Part shown: positions 30,077 through 40,453 of the stretch, piece by piece
How the letters are laid out: each line of letters opens with the position of its first letter
Position numbering within the stretch: position 1 is the stretch's first letter
NCBI GenBank assembly: GCA_030445745.1
Contig: JASUTE010000001.1
Span: 133,664 to 197,663 of the forward strand
Length of the DNA: 64,000 nt
Direction of reading: 5' to 3'
From: Candidatus Cloacimonadota bacterium
GTDB taxonomy: Bacteria; Cloacimonadota; Cloacimonadia; Cloacimonadales; TCS61
Program-made: the position numbers and the translations under genes
The notes under the pieces: model-generated
Seen by the model: the letters and a program-made list of their open reading frames with translations, nothing else
Databases searched by the model: none
What the model was told of the DNA's origin: nothing

Positions 30077-32221
30077 TTATTTTTCCTCCAGATTAGCAAA
30101 GATCTTTTCAGGGGTTAAGGGAATTTCATCAATTCCCACTCCAGTAGCATTTAAAAAAGCATTTCGAAGAGCTGGAGCTGGGTAATCCATGGGGATTTCT
30201 CCCAATCCCTTGGGAATGGGGTTATCGGTATGAATAAATTCAATATTTAATTCTGGGATATCTCTGCTGGTGAGCATGGTGTAGTCGGTAAAACCTTGTT
30301 TACGGCCAAATCCCTTTTTGTAGAAAAATTCGGAAAGTCCCCATCCCAGTGCTTGAACCACTCCACCTTCCACTTGTCCACGGGCAATTTCCGGATTTAC
30401 TGTTTCGCCAATATCAAGCACATTCCAGCATTTTTCCAGGTTTATTTCGTAGGTAGTAGGATCGTATGTTATTTCTACCACGCAAGCAGCCCAGGAATAA
30501 TCTTTGTAAGCTACTCCCTTGTAGGTTTCATCATCGAAAATTGCTTGTGGATCGGGTTTGAATAGACTACGAAATTCGCGGGGAAAATCAGCTTGATGAG
30601 CTTTTACATAAGTTTCCAAGTTATCAAAACCAAGCTCTTTTTTTACTTCTTTAATCAAATTTCTTAGCATGTTTCCCACAATATAAATAGTGCGTGAAGC
30701 TACAGTTGGTCCGCTATTAGGAGCTTTGTTGGTATTGGGGATAACCACTCGAGTTTTATTGTGTGGGTGCTCGATAGCCTCATCTACCATCTGGGCTAAG
30801 GTTGTATGCGCACCCTGTCCCATATCGGTATTTGCCACGTAAATGTTAATGTCAGCATTTTTTTCTATAACCAATTTTATTTTGGAATTTAGAATTTTCT
30901 CACCATTCCCAGTATAACCTCCCCCGTGCAGCCCCAATGATAAGCCGATACCTTTTTTGACTTTGTGTTCCAAGTTCCATTGTTTATACTCACGGTATTT
31001 TTCATGATAATCGGAAATTTCGATAACTTTTTCCAAACAATCTTCTAGATGATTTTCTATTATGGGCTGGGAAGTGGGAAATTCTTTGCCTATCTTTAAG
31101 ATATTTTTTTTACGCAGAGTGTATGGGTCTATTCCCAGTTGAGCAGCCACATTATCGATATGAGATTCTATAGCAAAAAGTGCTTGAGGAGCACCAAATC
31201 CACGAAAAGCTCCATTGGAAGGTGTGTTACTGCGGAAAAGTCGTCCCTTAATATAGCAGTCTTCTACAGCATAACCGCTGCTGGCATGCAAAACACCACG
31301 ACTAAGCACTACCGGCGAAAGCGTTTGAAAAGCACCAGCATCCAAACGATAATCTATATTTAATTTACGTATTTTATGAGTTATCGGGTCGGTGTAGCTT
31401 TCCACTTCTACTCTAGAAGGATGTCTTTTGGTGGTTATTTGAATGTCATCTTCCCGGTCGAGCACTGTCTTTACAGGTCGGCCACTTTTGTAGGCAAGTA
31501 AAGCTGTAATACCGGCTATTATGTTAGGAAAATCTTCCTTACCGCCAAAACCTCCGCCGATGCCTTCGGAAGTTTCCACAACAGAATTGTGAATAGTATC
31601 ACCGAAAATGGCATCTAAAGCTGATTTTACAAAAAATGGGCATTGCATCGTTCCCAAAACAAATATTTCTTTTTTTTCTTTATCATATTCCGCCAACATT
31701 GCCTGTGTTTCTAGGTACGCTTGCTCTTGATGCGGAGTTCGATATATACGTTTTGTATGAATCAAATGACTTGTGTTACCAATCTCTGCCGGGTGCTTAA
31801 TCTCTAAAACTCGTCCAAAAACATTATTTTCATCGCTCAAGCACTCTTCGATGTCTGTGATGGCGGGCATTTCTTCATATTCTACTTCGATGTTGTCGAT
31901 GAATTGTTTCAATTTCTTTTTATTCGGGTGCGCAATCCCCAAAATTATCTGTCCATAGTGCATCACTTCTTGTTCCACCAGGAAAGGTTGGTCGTTTTCC
32001 GGTTCCGGGACTATATTTTCTCCTAAAATATCTTTGTAGGAAACTATTGTGAACTCATCTTTAGAGAATTTTTTTGGAAATTTTATCTGTTTTAGCTTGC
32101 CGTGATGAAATTTGGCATATAAGAAACCACCATACAGCAAGTTGGGGCGGGTGTAATCATCTAGAAATTTGTAGCTGCCATTCAGTTTAGGAACAGCATC
32201 GAATTTTCTTACTTTTTTCAT
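30077..32221 (-). CDS. Molybdenum hydroxylase molybdopterin-binding subunit (xanthine dehydrogenase-like)
   Basis: SEGIGGGFGGKEDFPNIIAGITALLAYKSGRPVKTVLDRE, GAFRGFGAPQALFAIE, DMGQGAHTTLAQ, GLGEIPMDYPAPALRNA. Confidence 0.94.
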   Translation of the reverse strand: MKKVRKFDAVPKLNGSYKFLDDYTRPNLLYGGFLYAKFHHGKLKQIKFPKKFSKDEFTIVSYKDILGENIVPEPENDQPFLVEQEVMHYGQIILGIAHPNKKKLKQFIDNIEVEYEEMPAITDIEECLSDENNVFGRVLEIKHPAEIGNTSHLIHTKRIYRTPHQEQAYLETQAMLAEYDKEKKEIFVLGTMQCPFFVKSALDAIFGDTIHNSVVETSEGIGGGFGGKEDFPNIIAGITALLAYKSGRPVKTVLDREDDIQITTKRHPSRVEVESYTDPITHKIRKLNIDYRLDAGAFQTLSPVVLSRGVLHASSGYAVEDCYIKGRLFRSNTPSNGAFRGFGAPQALFAIESHIDNVAAQLGIDPYTLRKKNILKIGKEFPTSQPIIENHLEDCLEKVIEISDYHEKYREYKQWNLEHKVKKGIGLSLGLHGGGYTGNGEKILNSKIKLVIEKNADINIYVANTDMGQGAHTTLAQMVDEAIEHPHNKTRVVIPNTNKAPNSGPTVASRTIYIVGNMLRNLIKEVKKELGFDNLETYVKAHQADFPREFRSLFKPDPQAIFDDETYKGVAYKDYSWAACVVEITYDPTTYEINLEKCWNVLDIGETVNPEIARGQVEGGVVQALGWGLSEFFYKKGFGRKQGFTDYTMLTSRDIPELNIEFIHTDNPIPKGLGEIPMDYPAPALRNAFLNATGVGIDEIPLTPEKIFANLEEK

Positions 32222-33438
32222 TTTTTCCTCTCTTCGAGAAATTTTTCCACTTCATTTAACTTGGGTTTTATCGCTCTAGGAAACTTACTAATACTTTTTA
32301 CTGCATCTAAGTCTTTTAGTCCGCTGCCAGTTAGCTGTATCACAATTTTTGAATTTTTGGGAAAACCAAATTTGCCTGCATATTTCTGGTAGCCGGCATA
32401 GGCTGCTGCCGAAGCAGGCTCGGTAAACAAACCATAATTTTGGCTTAAATCGCTGGCAGCTTCCAAAATTTCACTATCTTCCACAATTACTCCTTTACCC
32501 TCATATTTTTCAAGGAATTTTTTGGCCATATAGTAATTTCGTGGTACATCTACAGCAATGGAATCGGCAATGGTGTTGCTGGCGCTAAATTGTGGCTGGT
32601 TACTGCCCAAATTTCCCACTAAATTACTGCTGCCAGCTGACTGCACAGCTACTATGGTGGGTATTTTATTAATTATTCCCAATTTCAGCAGATCCTCAAA
32701 TCCACGATAGATTCCCGAGATGATCACACCATCACCCACGGGAACAAATATAAAGTCGGGAGCTTGTTTGTGCATATCGGTGAAAATTTCGTAGCTGGCT
32801 GTTTTCTTGCCTTCAATGGTTAGCGGATTGTAGGCGGTATTGCGATTGTACCAGCCAAATTGTTTGGAAGCAGCAATGCTAAGCTCGAAACAATCGTCAT
32901 AAGTGCCTTCTACAGGTACCAAAGTAGCCCCGTACATCATTATTTGGGTCAGTTTGGCTTTGGGCGCACTGGCTGGTACAAAAATTATAGCCTGCTGGCC
33001 CTGTGAAGCACAAATGCCAGCTAAAGAAGAGCCGGCATTGCCAGTGGATGCTGTGGCAATAGTGGTTATTTTGTTTTCTTTGGCAAAGGCGGAAACCAAA
33101 TTGGAAGCGCGATCTTTATAGGAATAGGTGGGATTTTGCGAATCATCTTTCAAAAATAGCGTTTTATTACCCAATTTAAATTCATACATGGGAGTTTTGC
33201 CTACTCGCAAGGATGAAAAACTCTGCTTGTGGTTTACTGGCAATAAGGGCAGGAACGCTTCTGCTTCCAAATAGGAAAACAAATCGGGAGTTGTTTTTAA
33301 CTTGTTATAATCGTAAACAGTTTGCAACACTCCTAGCGGCGGATGCTTGGCATCGTTATTTTTGGAGCAAATGGGGCAGAGATATGTTTCTGGTGAAACT
33401 GGATATTCTGCTCCGCAATTTATACATTTGAAGATCAT
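32218..33438 (-). CDS. PLP fold-type II enzyme, threonine synthase-like with N-terminal zinc ribbon
   Basis: CINCGAEYPVSPETYLCPIC; FLKDDSQNPTYSYKDRASNLVSAFAKE; TASTGNAGSSLAGICASQG. Confidence 0.85.
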   Translation of the reverse strand: MIFKCINCGAEYPVSPETYLCPICSKNNDAKHPPLGVLQTVYDYNKLKTTPDLFSYLEAEAFLPLLPVNHKQSFSSLRVGKTPMYEFKLGNKTLFLKDDSQNPTYSYKDRASNLVSAFAKENKITTIATASTGNAGSSLAGICASQGQQAIIFVPASAPKAKLTQIMMYGATLVPVEGTYDDCFELSIAASKQFGWYNRNTAYNPLTIEGKKTASYEIFTDMHKQAPDFIFVPVGDGVIISGIYRGFEDLLKLGIINKIPTIVAVQSAGSSNLVGNLGSNQPQFSASNTIADSIAVDVPRNYYMAKKFLEKYEGKGVIVEDSEILEAASDLSQNYGLFTEPASAAAYAGYQKYAGKFGFPKNSKIVIQLTGSGLKDLDAVKSISKFPRAIKPKLNEVEKFLEERKK

Positions 33439-34907
33439 TCGTATTCCTTCAGAACGCCAGTACGCTGGTTGAATTCGTTAATCTCTTCATCCCACTGCTC
33501 AACTTTTGCGAATTGACGCTTCCAATAGTTGTCATCGTACCACTGGGCATTTAATTCTTCCACAGTTTTGCCTTGCTGTTCAATCCAGGTGAAATATTTA
33601 AGATTATGCATGCGTTTTTTGTCGTAGTAGCTAAGCTCCATAGTGTAATCTGTTTTTAAACCCATCAGTGCTTTTTCGTAGATAACTGCGGCTTGTGTAG
33701 TTGTAAGCTTACCATGTTTTTGGTTTTCCTCTTGTAAGCGCGAGCCATACATTTCCATGGAATCTGTGCACACGCTGAAAAGCACATCTTTTTCGTTCAT
33801 TTCATAATACTTAGCCATTTTTACGGTACCCATTAGGTTAGCAATGGAAGAGATGCCCATAAGATTAAGTTTCTCTACAAGTTGAGGATCTATGTTTTGT
33901 TCTTTCAAGAATTTCTTGCCCTCTGGTTCATTGAAAAGTCGCATGATCTCGATATTTGGATTATCATCAATATCTATGAGCATGTCCATATTCTTCAGAT
34001 TATGAATCCAGGGTACATGTTTGTCGCCAATACCTTCGATGCGATGACTACCATAGCCGTTATACATTAGGGTAGGACATTGCAATGCTTCGCCGGCAGC
34101 TACTTTCAGAGTGGGAAACTTCTCACGCAGATATTCTGTGCTTCCTAAGGTGCCGGCAGAACCCTGAGTTAAAAATACTCCGGCAAATCTTTGCTGATCC
34201 TGTTTTTCTTGATTAAATACTTCTTCCATGGCAGGGCCGGTTACAGCATAGTGCCAAAGTGAGTTGCCGATTTCGCTGAATTGGTTCAAATTCACTATTT
34301 CATCGGGACGGCCCTGGCAAAGTTCTTTGGCTTTATCATAGATCTCTTTCACATTACTTTCGCTACCAGGAGTTGCGTATACTTCTGCTCCTACCTTACG
34401 TAACCAGTCAAATCTTTCCTGGCTCATTCCTTCCGGCAAAACTGCTATAGAATGACAGCCCAACAGATAGGAATCGTAGGCGCCGCCACGGCAGTAGTTA
34501 CCTGTGGAAGGCCAGAGCGCTTTCTGAGTAGTTGGGTCGAAGCGTCCATCCACCAGTTTTTCTACTAACGGTCCAAAAGTAGCTCCAACTTTATGAGAAC
34601 CTGTGGGGAAGTATTTTCCTACCAGCATTATAATGCGTGCTTTCACGCCCGAAAGTTCCGGAGGAATTTCTATAAAATTTACTCCATTGAAACCACCACC
34701 AAATTCTGTGGGCTCATTTTTCCAGGTTATGCGGAATAAATTCAGTGAATTAAGATCCCAAAGTCCTATGTTTTTCAGTTTATTCTTTATTTTTTGCGGT
34801 ATTAATTCCGGATTGCGCATTTGTTTGTAGGTAGGAATGATAACGTGTTTATCACGACATCTTTTAACTGTATTTTCCAGTATTTTCTCTTTCAGTTCAG
34901 CTTTCAT
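33435..34907 (-). CDS. PLP-dependent fold-type II enzyme (cysteine synthase-like superfamily)
   Basis: YFPTGSHKVGATFGPLVEKL...LWPSTGNYCRGGAYDSYLLGCHSIAVLPEGMSQERFDWLRKVGAEVYATPGSESN. Confidence 0.8.
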   Translation of the reverse strand: MKAELKEKILENTVKRCRDKHVIIPTYKQMRNPELIPQKIKNKLKNIGLWDLNSLNLFRITWKNEPTEFGGGFNGVNFIEIPPELSGVKARIIMLVGKYFPTGSHKVGATFGPLVEKLVDGRFDPTTQKALWPSTGNYCRGGAYDSYLLGCHSIAVLPEGMSQERFDWLRKVGAEVYATPGSESNVKEIYDKAKELCQGRPDEIVNLNQFSEIGNSLWHYAVTGPAMEEVFNQEKQDQQRFAGVFLTQGSAGTLGSTEYLREKFPTLKVAAGEALQCPTLMYNGYGSHRIEGIGDKHVPWIHNLKNMDMLIDIDDNPNIEIMRLFNEPEGKKFLKEQNIDPQLVEKLNLMGISSIANLMGTVKMAKYYEMNEKDVLFSVCTDSMEMYGSRLQEENQKHGKLTTTQAAVIYEKALMGLKTDYTMELSYYDKKRMHNLKYFTWIEQQGKTVEELNAQWYDDNYWKRQFAKVEQWDEEINEFNQRTGVLKEYE

Positions 34908-36092
34908 CTATTTTCTCCTTGTATCTAATCTTTGTATTTTTTTATTCAGTAATTCTTCCAATTTGGAAGTGGGATTATTCTGCTTAATTAAAAATATCAT
35001 TGCAGCAATTATAAAGGGTTTGAACCCAGCCTGAGTATAAGTATCGTACAAATTTTCTTCAAAAACTTGTTTGGAAACTTCGCCGTGCTCACAGTTCACA
35101 CCGGAGATATCAGCTGGTAGAGGATGCATGTAAAGTGCTTTATTGGTAAGTTTCATCAATTTGCTGGTGCATTCCCAATCTTTGTATTTGGCATTTTCTT
35201 GCAAACAGGTTTGTTCCAAATTTGCTAAACCAGCTTTATCACCGTTGTGAAGCAATGTTTTGCGTTGTTGCATCACAGCAAAGGAAGCCCAGGATTTGGG
35301 ACAGACTATGTCTGCATCTTGGAAGGCAGCCTGCATATCGTTGGTTATTTGGAAGCTACCGCCGCTGGCTTGAGCCTGTTGGGAAGCGCGCTCGATTATT
35401 TCTGGAAGTAAATCGTAACCAGGTGGGTGTGCCAAAACCAGTTGTGTACCAAAGCGCGATAGCAGGCCAATAGTTCCTTGTGCTACCGAAAGCGGCTTAC
35501 CATAAGTTGGTGAATAAGCCCAGCTCATCACCACTTTTTTGCCTTTTAAGTTGTCTATACTGCCAAATTTATCGCACATCTTAGCCAAATCGGCAAGCGA
35601 TTGGGTGGGATGGTCGATATCGGATTGCAAGTTGATAACTGCTGGTCTTTGGTCTAAAATTCCGTTCTGGTAACCAAAATCTACTGCTGCAGCCACCTGG
35701 CGCTGATATTTATCGCCCTCACCAATGAAGATATCGTCGCGAATGCCGATAACATCGGCCATAAACGAGATCATATTAGCTGTTTCGCGCACAGTTTCGC
35801 CGTGGGCTACCTGCGATTTTGTTTCGTCTAAGTCTTGCACGGCTAAACCCAAGCTATTGGCAGCAGAAGCATAGCTGAGGCGGGTGCGGGTGGAGTTATC
35901 CTTAAAAATAGAGATAGCCAAACCACTATCGAAAATTCGGCAAGCTATGTTCTGTTTATGCATCTCTTTTAGAATGACCGCTGTATTCAAAACAGCTTCA
36001 ATTTCCGCTCTGCTCTTTTCCCAGGTAAGCAAAAAGTCTTTATTTTGCAGATCAAAATTGAGTTTTTGCAATTTTTTCAATCTTTCTTCCAT
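34908..36092 (-). CDS. ygeW: YgeW-like knotted carbamoyltransferase
   Basis: IFKDNSTRTRLSYASAANSLGLAVQDLDETKSQVAHGETVRETANMISFMADVIGIRDD; YMHPLPADISGVNCEHGEVSKQVFE. Confidence 0.92.
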   Translation of the reverse strand: MEERLKKLQKLNFDLQNKDFLLTWEKSRAEIEAVLNTAVILKEMHKQNIACRIFDSGLAISIFKDNSTRTRLSYASAANSLGLAVQDLDETKSQVAHGETVRETANMISFMADVIGIRDDIFIGEGDKYQRQVAAAVDFGYQNGILDQRPAVINLQSDIDHPTQSLADLAKMCDKFGSIDNLKGKKVVMSWAYSPTYGKPLSVAQGTIGLLSRFGTQLVLAHPPGYDLLPEIIERASQQAQASGGSFQITNDMQAAFQDADIVCPKSWASFAVMQQRKTLLHNGDKAGLANLEQTCLQENAKYKDWECTSKLMKLTNKALYMHPLPADISGVNCEHGEVSKQVFEENLYDTYTQAGFKPFIIAAMIFLIKQNNPTSKLEELLNKKIQRLDTRRK

Positions 36093-36100
36093 ACTTCACC

Positions 36101-37306
36101 TCAATTTCTGTTCATTTTAGCAACTAAAGCAGCGTAAAATGCAGCAGCAGCGCTCAAGTCGCTAACACGTGTTTTTTCGTTGGGGGCATGAGCTTCTACT
36201 TCATCACCTGGGCCTAAGCCAAGGCATTTGATTTCGGGATGTTTTCCCATAATGGAAACGCAATTTGTGCTAAAAGTCCATTTATCTGTTATCGGTTTTT
36301 TGCCTAAAGCCAGTTTGTAAGCAGCTTGGGCTTGTTCCAGGTAGGAAGAATTTTCCGGTAGAACCCAAGTAGGATAATATTTTTCCACAGGATATACTTT
36401 GCCGGTATAAGCTGCTTGCTGGTATTCCAATATCTTTACTTTAGCCTCGGTTACACCTGCTTTACGGCAGCATTCGTGCAGCTGACGCACTGCCAGCTCT
36501 TTATCTTCACCGTGAGTTAAGCGGCGGTCTACTTGCAGATAGGCATAATCGGCCACAGCACATTGGCTGGGTGAGCTAGAACGCAAAATTGTGGTGGTGA
36601 TAGTGCCTTTACCCAAAAATGGATCTACAGTAAGCTCATTGTTCAGTTTTTCTATTTCCAAAGCGATACGAGCTATTTTGTAGATAGCATTATTTCCACG
36701 TTCTGGGGCAGAACCATGGCAGGAAATACCGGTTGCTTCAATGCTGATCTCCATTCGTCCACGCTGCCCACGATGGATCTTCAAGCTGGTTGGCTCGGTG
36801 CTTACTACTAATTCGGGACGAATATTATCTTCCTCGATCAGATGTTCCCAGGCAATACCATCGCAGTCTTCTTCCATCACGCTACCTACAAAGTAGATAG
36901 TAAATTCTTGGTTCAAATCCAGTTCTTTGATTATCTTGGCAGCGGTTATCATGCTGGCCATACCGCCTAACTGGTCGGAAGCTCCGCGTCCCCAAATTTT
37001 GCCATCTTCAATTTTGCCAGCATGGGGTGGGAAGTTCCAATTTTCCAAATTCCCCGGGTAAACTGTGTCGATATGAGCATCGAAAGCTATAACTCGGTTG
37101 CCATTTCCTATTTTACCGATCACGCTGCCCAGATCATCCAACCAAACATGGTCGAAACCACTTTCTTCCATCTGGGTTTTCAAAAAATTTGCCATATTTT
37201 TTTCTTTGCCGCTAAAAGATGGAATTTGGATCATTTTGCTTAACAGCTGGGCTGTTTCTGTTTCATATTTCAGAGATAAATCTCTTATTTTTTGGTAAAT
37301 TTCCAT
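36101..37306 (-). CDS. ygeY: YgeY-like M20-family peptidase/deacetylase
   Basis: IAFDAHIDTVYPGNLENW, GRGASDQLGGMASMITAAKII, STEPTSLKIHRGQRGRMEI; next to ygeW. Confidence 0.9.
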   Translation of the reverse strand: MEIYQKIRDLSLKYETETAQLLSKMIQIPSFSGKEKNMANFLKTQMEESGFDHVWLDDLGSVIGKIGNGNRVIAFDAHIDTVYPGNLENWNFPPHAGKIEDGKIWGRGASDQLGGMASMITAAKIIKELDLNQEFTIYFVGSVMEEDCDGIAWEHLIEEDNIRPELVVSTEPTSLKIHRGQRGRMEISIEATGISCHGSAPERGNNAIYKIARIALEIEKLNNELTVDPFLGKGTITTTILRSSSPSQCAVADYAYLQVDRRLTHGEDKELAVRQLHECCRKAGVTEAKVKILEYQQAAYTGKVYPVEKYYPTWVLPENSSYLEQAQAAYKLALGKKPITDKWTFSTNCVSIMGKHPEIKCLGLGPGDEVEAHAPNEKTRVSDLSAAAAFYAALVAKMNRN

Positions 37307-37325
37307 TTTTATTCTCCTTTCAGAA

Positions 37326-37358
37326 TTTCTAGTTAGAAGTTCTCTTCTTTCCTAGAAA
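37326..37358 (-). promoter_or_regulatory. Intercistronic nested hairpin just upstream of the ygeY Shine-Dalgarno
   Basis: TTTCTAG-tt-AGAAG-ttct-CTTCT-ttc-CTAGAAA. Confidence 0.45.
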
Positions 37359-37411
37359 AATACAGGAGAGTCGGCGGCACAGATAGATTTGATAAAGAGA
37401 GTCTTTTACTT

Positions 37412-40400
37412 TCATAGCAGGTAACTGTGCTCCTTCACAATCGATTTAATAAACTCGATATATTTTGTATCCAGCTGTTGGTAAGTTGCTGGTTTTCGTA
37501 AATTTATTCGGAAAATATCGCCATTCAGGCGCAATTTGAATTCAGCTTGGGTGGGCAGTGGTAAAAATCCACTATTTTGGCTATCTGCAAAATCTGCTTC
37601 AGTTTGGAAAAGTGTGAATTTATCTTTGTAGGGTGCCCCCTCGTGCGGGCAGAAAGTTTCGCAATTACCGCATTCGTTGCAAAGGGCATCCAGGTGCAAT
37701 ATTTGATTTTCGTTTTTCATATTAGGAACCTTAATAGCCACATTAGCTCGGTTCGGGCACACGTCCACACATTTATTGCAAAGCACTTTGCATTCCAAAC
37801 AACGCTCTGTTTCGCTGGCAATTTGCATTTGGGAATCTAACTCAGAAAATGCTTTCTGCATGATCCCACACCGAGATTTCAGTTTACCCAAATCTGGTTG
37901 ATAGGGAAAGTTGTGTTGGAAGTAAGATTCAGGGTTTATATTATCTTGCTTCATTATGTGCTGAGCGATTTGCTGGCCATCGGCCATGGCTTCTACAACC
38001 GAGGACGGTCCGCGGAATGCATCGCCACCCACAAAAATACCTTGCTCAGCAGTTTGTGGAGCAAACTCTGCCGAAATATTGCCATTTTGCCCTATTTTAA
38101 CGCCTGCTTTTTCCAAAAGCTGAAAATCTACTAATTCGCCAATTGCCGAGATAACAGTATCAGCATCGAATTTTTCTGTTTCTCCTGCTATAGGGACTGG
38201 TCTGGCACGACCGGAAGCATCTTTTTTGCCAAGTTTCATTTTTTGGCAGGTTAGTTTGCCATCTTTCAAAGAGACGGGATTAAGTAATTCTTTGAAGATA
38301 ACTCCCTCTTTTATGGCATTTTCAAATTCCTCGCGGTCGGCTGGCATCTGTTTTTCGGTGCGGCGATAGATAAGGTAAACATTTTCTACACCGGGTACTT
38401 TCAGCGCAGCCCGAGCGCTATCCATAGCAGAATTACCTCCGCCAATCACTGCTACATTTTTACCCAGTTTCACTGAGAGTTTATTAAGTTTAAATGTTTG
38501 TAGGAAAGTAATAGCTTCCATTACATCTTCGGTATTGCCTTCCAAGCTTAGCTGGCGCGATTTCCAAGCACCAATAGCCAGTACAATATTGCCAAAACCT
38601 TGTTGGTGCAGGTCTTTTATATTTATCTTCTGCTGGGTGTCTGTTTCTATTTCCACCCCGTATTCGTGTAGAATGTTTATGTCACGCTCGATAGCCCAGG
38701 CTGGCAAGCGAAACGGAGGAATTACATGCTGTACCATGCCGCCAGCTTTGTCAGTTTTTTCAAATATTTTAACTTTATAGCCGGCTTTGGCCAAAAAGTA
38801 GGCAGTAGATAAACCACAGGGGCCAGCGCCAAAAATTGCTACTGGTTTTTTGGCGTTAGGCGCGGCGGGTTGAATTTCTAGATCTCTATAAGCTTTTTCG
38901 GCAGCGATACGCTTCAAACCGCGTATCATCACTGGTTCTTCGTAATCGTGGCGTACACATTTCAGAGCGCAATTTTGTTCACAGATAAATCCGGTGATGT
39001 GTGGTAGAGGATTGCGCGCTAAAATTATTTGCAAAGCATCTAAATATCTCTCCTGGTTTAGCATTTCGATATATTCAGGAATATCTTGGCTGATAGGACA
39101 ATTTTGTTGGCAAGGTGCTACAAAACAATCGAAAATATCTAATTTAGAAGGCAGTTTTAGGTTGGGTTTTTGCGCCATATCAGTCAGTTTTAGGCTAGCT
39201 TGTGCTAATTCGGATATCTTTTCGAGAACTGGTGCTTGCGGGTAGTTTTTTTCTGCCAAAATTGCATCAGCTTCCTGAGTTATGCGCTGGTAGCCACCAG
39301 GTTTTAGCAGATCGGTAGCAAAGGAAATAGGGTATAACCCTGCCTGCAAGATCTTGCGAATATTAAAGAAGTTTGCCCCGCCAGCATAGGAAATAGGAAT
39401 GCTGCTGTTGAATTCACGATTTAATTTATCTGCCAGGTTCAAAGTAAGTGCCAGCAAAGCATTTCCGCTCATATACATTTCATCACCGGGTAGAACTTTC
39501 TTCCTATTTACCACCGGCAAAGTATTGGAAAGTTTTAAACCAAACTGCAGGTCGAATTTTTTGGCAAATTTCTTTAGCTCTTCTATCATAGCAACAGCAT
39601 CGTTATATTGCAGGTCGTGGGTGAAGGTTTCTGTTTTCAGCTTTATCTCTGTGAATCCCAGTTTTTGGAAGGTGGAGTTCACAAAATCATAACCCAAGAG
39701 GGTTGGATTCAGCTTCACATAGGTGTGCAGATGTTTTTCCTGCAGCAGATATTTGCAGATAGATTCCTGTTCTTCAGGCGGACAGCCGTGCATGGTGGAA
39801 AGGGTGATAGAGTTTGATATCTGGGCAGAGATACTATCGGCAAAATCAACCGAATCAAGCCCAGGGAGTTTATCATCTTTGATGAATTCAGACAAAATTT
39901 GGTGACAGTTTTGGAAAACTGCATTCTGAGAAGCATCTTTCAAATCTTCAATAAAATTATCTATTTTTGCTGATTTTATTCCCTTCAAATCGTAACCAAC
40001 ACTCATATTGAAAATAATTTGCGGTTTACCAGCATCTAAATTTAACATTTCCGACAAAATATGCAGCAAAAACCAAGCTTTTACATATTCTTCGTAAGCC
40101 TGCTGCACAGTCAGCTCGGTCGACCACTCGGTGTTGTAGCCTTCATTTTCAGCTTCAATGCAAGGTTTATCAATTTCCAGTTCATCTAAAACTTGAACTG
40201 TTTTAAGCTCGAAGTAGCGACTGCCAGTTAGGTAAGCAGACACAATATTTTGAGTAGTTTGAGTATGTGGCCCCGCTGCTGGGCCGATAGGTAAAGAGCA
40301 TTTATCATCAAATATATGCCAGCTTCGGTCTGGTTTATCTATTTGGAAAAATTTCTGTTTAGGAATACCAAAAATTGTCTGGTGAGTTTTATATTCCTGT

Positions 40401-40453
40401 AAAATCCAGTTTAGAAGTTTTCTAAAAGAGATTGGGTGCATTATATCGCTCAT
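37412..40453 (-). CDS. ygfK: YgfK-like Fe-S flavoprotein (putative selenate reductase subunit family)
   Basis: N-terminal DHOD-like FELKTVQVLDELEIDKPCIEAENEGYNTEWSTEL; Fe-S and flavin modules CQQNCPISQDIPEYI, GAGPCGLSTAYFLAKAGYKVKIFEK; C-terminal Cys clusters. Confidence 0.92.
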   Translation of the reverse strand: MSDIMHPISFRKLLNWILQEYKTHQTIFGIPKQKFFQIDKPDRSWHIFDDKCSLPIGPAAGPHTQTTQNIVSAYLTGSRYFELKTVQVLDELEIDKPCIEAENEGYNTEWSTELTVQQAYEEYVKAWFLLHILSEMLNLDAGKPQIIFNMSVGYDLKGIKSAKIDNFIEDLKDASQNAVFQNCHQILSEFIKDDKLPGLDSVDFADSISAQISNSITLSTMHGCPPEEQESICKYLLQEKHLHTYVKLNPTLLGYDFVNSTFQKLGFTEIKLKTETFTHDLQYNDAVAMIEELKKFAKKFDLQFGLKLSNTLPVVNRKKVLPGDEMYMSGNALLALTLNLADKLNREFNSSIPISYAGGANFFNIRKILQAGLYPISFATDLLKPGGYQRITQEADAILAEKNYPQAPVLEKISELAQASLKLTDMAQKPNLKLPSKLDIFDCFVAPCQQNCPISQDIPEYIEMLNQERYLDALQIILARNPLPHITGFICEQNCALKCVRHDYEEPVMIRGLKRIAAEKAYRDLEIQPAAPNAKKPVAIFGAGPCGLSTAYFLAKAGYKVKIFEKTDKAGGMVQHVIPPFRLPAWAIERDINILHEYGVEIETDTQQKINIKDLHQQGFGNIVLAIGAWKSRQLSLEGNTEDVMEAITFLQTFKLNKLSVKLGKNVAVIGGGNSAMDSARAALKVPGVENVYLIYRRTEKQMPADREEFENAIKEGVIFKELLNPVSLKDGKLTCQKMKLGKKDASGRARPVPIAGETEKFDADTVISAIGELVDFQLLEKAGVKIGQNGNISAEFAPQTAEQGIFVGGDAFRGPSSVVEAMADGQQIAQHIMKQDNINPESYFQHNFPYQPDLGKLKSRCGIMQKAFSELDSQMQIASETERCLECKVLCNKCVDVCPNRANVAIKVPNMKNENQILHLDALCNECGNCETFCPHEGAPYKDKFTLFQTEADFADSQNSGFLPLPTQAEFKLRLNGDIFRINLRKPATYQQLDTKYIEFIKSIVKEHSYLL

